From: Elymus sibiricus
Taxonomy: Eukaryota; Streptophyta; Magnoliopsida; Poales; Poaceae
Length of the DNA stretch: 64,000 nucleotides
Assembly (NCBI GenBank): GCA_039707655.1
Contig: CM077665.1
Coordinates: 447,639,531 to 447,703,530, forward strand
Direction of reading: 5' to 3'
Both the position numbers and the translations under genes were made by a program. Positions 61,445 to 64,000 of the stretch are shown here, in pieces. How positions within the stretch are numbered: the stretch's first letter is position 1; each line of letters opens with the position of its first letter. The notes below the pieces were generated by a model. The model worked only from the letters and a program-made list of their open reading frames with translations. It did no database searches and was not told where the DNA came from.

Positions 61445-64000
61445 AGTTCATTTGTAGTGCTTTTCAATCTCAGGGTCATCTTAGCTCAAAATAAATCATG
61501 AAATGCATGAAAAATAGCAAATGAAGTCAGAAAAGGGTTGAAAAGGGATGATGTGGCTTTGAATGGTGCATATTGAATGCAGAAAAAGTCATGTGTTAAA
61601 ATATGTTTAAAAAAATAAAATCCTTTTGTAATAGACGAGTTTTCGTCCGAAACCCTGATACTTCGAAGGAGATTGTACAGTTTCTACACGAAGTGCATCG
61701 AGTTTTTGCCGTAACCCTCTCAACTTTTTAGCACATGCTATGTGGGTGAAATTATGATACCATGCCAATTTTCAACCATTTCAGAGTTCATTTGCAGTGC
61801 TTTTCAATCTCAGGGTCATCTTAGCTCAAAATAAATCATGAAATGCATGAAAAATAGCAAATGAAGTCAGAAAAGGTTGAAAAGTGATGATGTGGATTTG
61901 AATGGTGCATATTGAATGCATAAAAAGTCTTGAGTTAAAATATGTTTAAAAATGAAATCCCTTTTGTAATAGACGAGTTTTCGTTCGAAACCCTGATACT
62001 TCGAAGGAGATTGTCCAGTTTGTACACGAAGTGCATTCAGTTTTTCCCGTAACCCTCTCAACTTTTTAGCACATGCTATGTGGGTGAAATTATGATACCA
62101 TGCCAAGTTTCAACCATTTCAGAGTTCATTTGCAGTGCTTTTCAATCTCAGGGTCATCTTAGCTCAAACTAAATCATGAAATGCATGAAAAATAGCAAAT
62201 GAAGTCAGAAAAGGGTTGAAAAGTGATGATGTGGCTTTGAATGGTGCATATTGAATGCTAAAAAAGTCTTGAGTTAAAATATGTTTAAAAAATGAAATCC
62301 CTTTGTAATAGACGAGTTTTCGTCCGAAACCCTGATACTTCGAAGGAGATTGTCCAGTTTGTACACGAAGTGCAGCCAGTTTTTCCCGTAACCCTCTCAA
62401 CTTTTTAGCACATTCTATGTGGGTGAAATTATGATACCATGCCAATTTTCAACCATTTCAGAGTTCATTTGCAGTGCTTTTCAATCTCAGGGTCATCTTA
62501 GCTCAAAATAAATCATGAAATGCATGAAAAATAGCAAATGAAGTCAGAAAAGGGTTGAAAAGTGATGATGTGGCTTTGAATGGTGCATATTGAATGCAGA
62601 AAAAGTCTTGAGTTAAAATATGTTTAAAAAATGAAATCCCTTTGTAATAGACGAGTTTTCGTCCGAAACCCTGATACTTCGAAGGAGATTGTCCAGTTTG
62701 TACACGAAGTGCATCCAGTTTTTGCCGTAACCCTCTCAACTTTTTAGCACATGCTATGTGGGTGAAATTATGATATCATGCCAATTTTCAACCATTTCAG
62801 AGTTCATTTGCAGTTCTTTTCAATCTCAGGGTCATCTTAGCTCAAAATAAATCATGAAATGCATGAAAAATAGCAAATGAAGTCAGAAAAGGGTTGAAAA
62901 GTGATGATGTGGTTTTGAATGGTGCATATTGAATGCAGAAAAAGTCTTGAGTTAAAATATGTTTAAAAATATGAAATCCCTTTGTAATAGACGAGTTTTC
63001 GTCCGAAACCCTGATACTTCAAAGAAGATTGTCCAGTTTGTACACGAAGTCCATCCAGTTTTTCCCGTAACCCTGTCAACTTTTTAGCACATGCTATGTG
63101 GGTGAAATTATGATACCATGACAATTTTCAACCATTCCAGAGTTCATTTGCAGTGCTTTTCAATCTCAGGGTCATCTTAGCTCACACTAAATCATGAAAT
63201 GCATGAAAAATAGCAAATGAAGTCAGAAAAGGGTTGAAAAGTGATGATTTGGCTTTGAATGGTGCATATTGAATGCAGAAAAAGTCTTGAGTTAAAATAT
63301 GTTTAAAAAAATGAAATCCCTTTATAATAGACGAGTTTTCGTCTGAAACCCTGATACTTCGAAGGAGATTTTCCAGTTTGTACACGAAGTGCATCGAGTT
63401 TTTCCCGTAACCCTCTCAACTTTTTAGCACATGCTATGTGGGTGAAATTAGGATACCATGCCAATTTTCAACCATTCCAGAGTTCATTTGTAGTGCTTTT
63501 CAATCTCAGGGTCATCTTAGCTCAAAATAAATCATGAAATGCATGAAAAATAGCAAATGAAGTCAGAAAAGGGTTGAAAAGGGATGATGTGGCTTTGAAT
63601 GGTGCATATTGAATGCAGAAAAAGTCTTGTGTTAAAATATGTTTAAAAAAATAAAATCCTTTTGTAATAGACGAGTTTTCGTCCGAAACCCTGATACTTC
63701 GAAGGAGATTGTACAGTTTCTACACGAAGTGCATCGAGTTTTTGCCGTAACCCTCTCAACTTTTTAGCACATGCTATGTGGGTGAAATTATGAAACCATG
63801 CCAATTTTCAACCATTTCAGAGTTCATTTGCAGTGCTTTTCAATCTCAGGGTCATCTTAGCTCAAAATAAATCATGAAATGCATGAAAAATAGCAAATGA
63901 AGTCAGAAAAGGGTTGAAAAGTGATGATGTGGATTTGAATGGTGCATATTGAATGCATAAAAAGTCTTGAGTTAAAATATGTTTAAAAATGAAATCCCTT
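61105..64000 (+). repeat. HOR C copies 6-7, 6448 bp repeat of 54657-57552
   Basis: Units start at 61105 (v/q hybrid), 61445 (r), 61785 (s; 338 bp), 62123 (t; 'cacattctatg'), 62462 (u/w), 62801 (p; 'ttcaaagaag'), 63141 (q), 63481 (r; 'gaaaccatgcc') and 63821 (s, cut at the window edge). The rare marks 'cgtttgaa', 'gaaggtgatt', 'gtcatgtg', 'aaaaggttg', 'ccaagtttcaacc', 'cacattctatg', 'ttcaaagaag' and 'gaaaccatgcc' all recur 6448 bp (19 units) after their first occurrence. The copy may continue past the window. Confidence 0.9.

Larger units (their letters stand above)
1..64000 (+). repeat. Satellite DNA array, 339/340 bp unit, head to tail, whole window
   Basis: The same unit recurs from the first to the last base. 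Reading each unit from 'agttcatttg', I placed 188 complete units and one cut unit; steps between starts are 339 or 340 bp, with 338 at 31568, 48210, 50924, 55337 and 61785. All units share one orientation. No inversion, transposon insertion, unique spacer or gene was seen anywhere, so this entry also covers every stretch without a gene. GC content is about 35% in the unit counted by hand (340-679). The array is cut by both window edges. A plant satellite is the most likely identity; I cannot name the family with certainty. Strand is arbitrary and follows the sequence as given. Confidence 0.98.

Noticed and set aside
42..63394. About 110 short open frames of 63-93 residues, almost all on the minus strand (starts 'MAWYHNF', 'MHFVYKL', 'MDFVYKL', 'MKNWMDF'), looking like a tandem gene family.
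   Set aside because: They repeat every 339/340 bp as part of the satellite. Two different frames of the same DNA are used, one-base changes in the A/T run join them arbitrarily, and many units have none because of a stop or frame change. No domain, no independent promoter and no sign of protein-level conservation is visible.
1..64000. CRISPR array or other prokaryotic direct-repeat locus.
   Set aside because: Repeats are 340 bp with no unique spacers. The whole unit is repeated and there are no cas-like genes.
1..64000. Transposon, LTR retrotransposon, rRNA or tRNA insertion in the array.
   Set aside because: Every step between unit starts is 338-340 bp, so nothing larger than a base or two is inserted anywhere in the window.
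1..64000. Firm naming as a particular grass subtelomeric satellite.
   Set aside because: Unit length and general style are suggestive, but I cannot align to reference satellites here. A search of the consensus against plant repeat collections would decide it.

Overview
The whole 64 kb window is one uninterrupted tandem array of an AT-rich satellite DNA. No gene, RNA gene, transposon or unique sequence was seen. The unit is 339 or 340 bp (five units are 338 bp) and every unit runs head to tail in the same orientation. Reading each unit from the recurring 'agttcatttg', there are 188 complete units (starts at 1, 340, 680 ... 63481) and one cut unit at 63821-64000. The mean is 63820/188 = 339.5 bp. 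The array enters and leaves the window mid-array, so its true length exceeds 64 kb. A hand count of unit 340-679 gave 120 G+C in 340, about 35%.

Organism: a unit close to two nucleosome repeats, an array this long, A-tract-rich sequence and higher-order repeat (HOR) organisation all point to a eukaryote, most likely a plant. The general design recalls the roughly 340-365 bp satellites found near chromosome ends of grasses, but that is an impression from memory. Family, species and chromosomal place (subtelomere, centromere or interstitial block) cannot be settled from the sequence.

Layout. (1) 1-1698: five loosely related units. (2) 1699-27493: HOR A, a 10-unit, 3394 bp repeat (units named a-j here). 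Three complete copies stand in a row, followed by copies rearranged by unit deletions and duplications. (3) 27494-31567: transition blocks. (4) 31568-41754: HOR B, based on a 7-unit, about 2376 bp repeat with 4-unit and 2-unit sub-duplications. (5) 41755-47189: the most disordered part, with many private substitutions, one 3-unit duplication and one duplicated single unit. (6) 47190-64000: HOR C, an 8-unit, 2714-2715 bp repeat (units p-w). It is interrupted by five copies of a 679 bp dimer at 51262-54656 and carries a 6448 bp (19-unit) large-scale duplication.

The window records how a satellite evolves. Hybrid units at HOR breakpoints show unequal exchange in register, and both reciprocal outcomes of one exchange type (j/b and b/j) are present. 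Within the unit, phased A-tracts occupy one part and all six CpG sites of the typical unit lie in one 76 bp stretch. The many short minus-strand open frames are by-products of the repeat and are not annotated as genes. I found no new enzymatic or defence system; what is notable is the fine HOR structure. All unit assignments were made by eye from diagnostic variants, and no alignment was computed.
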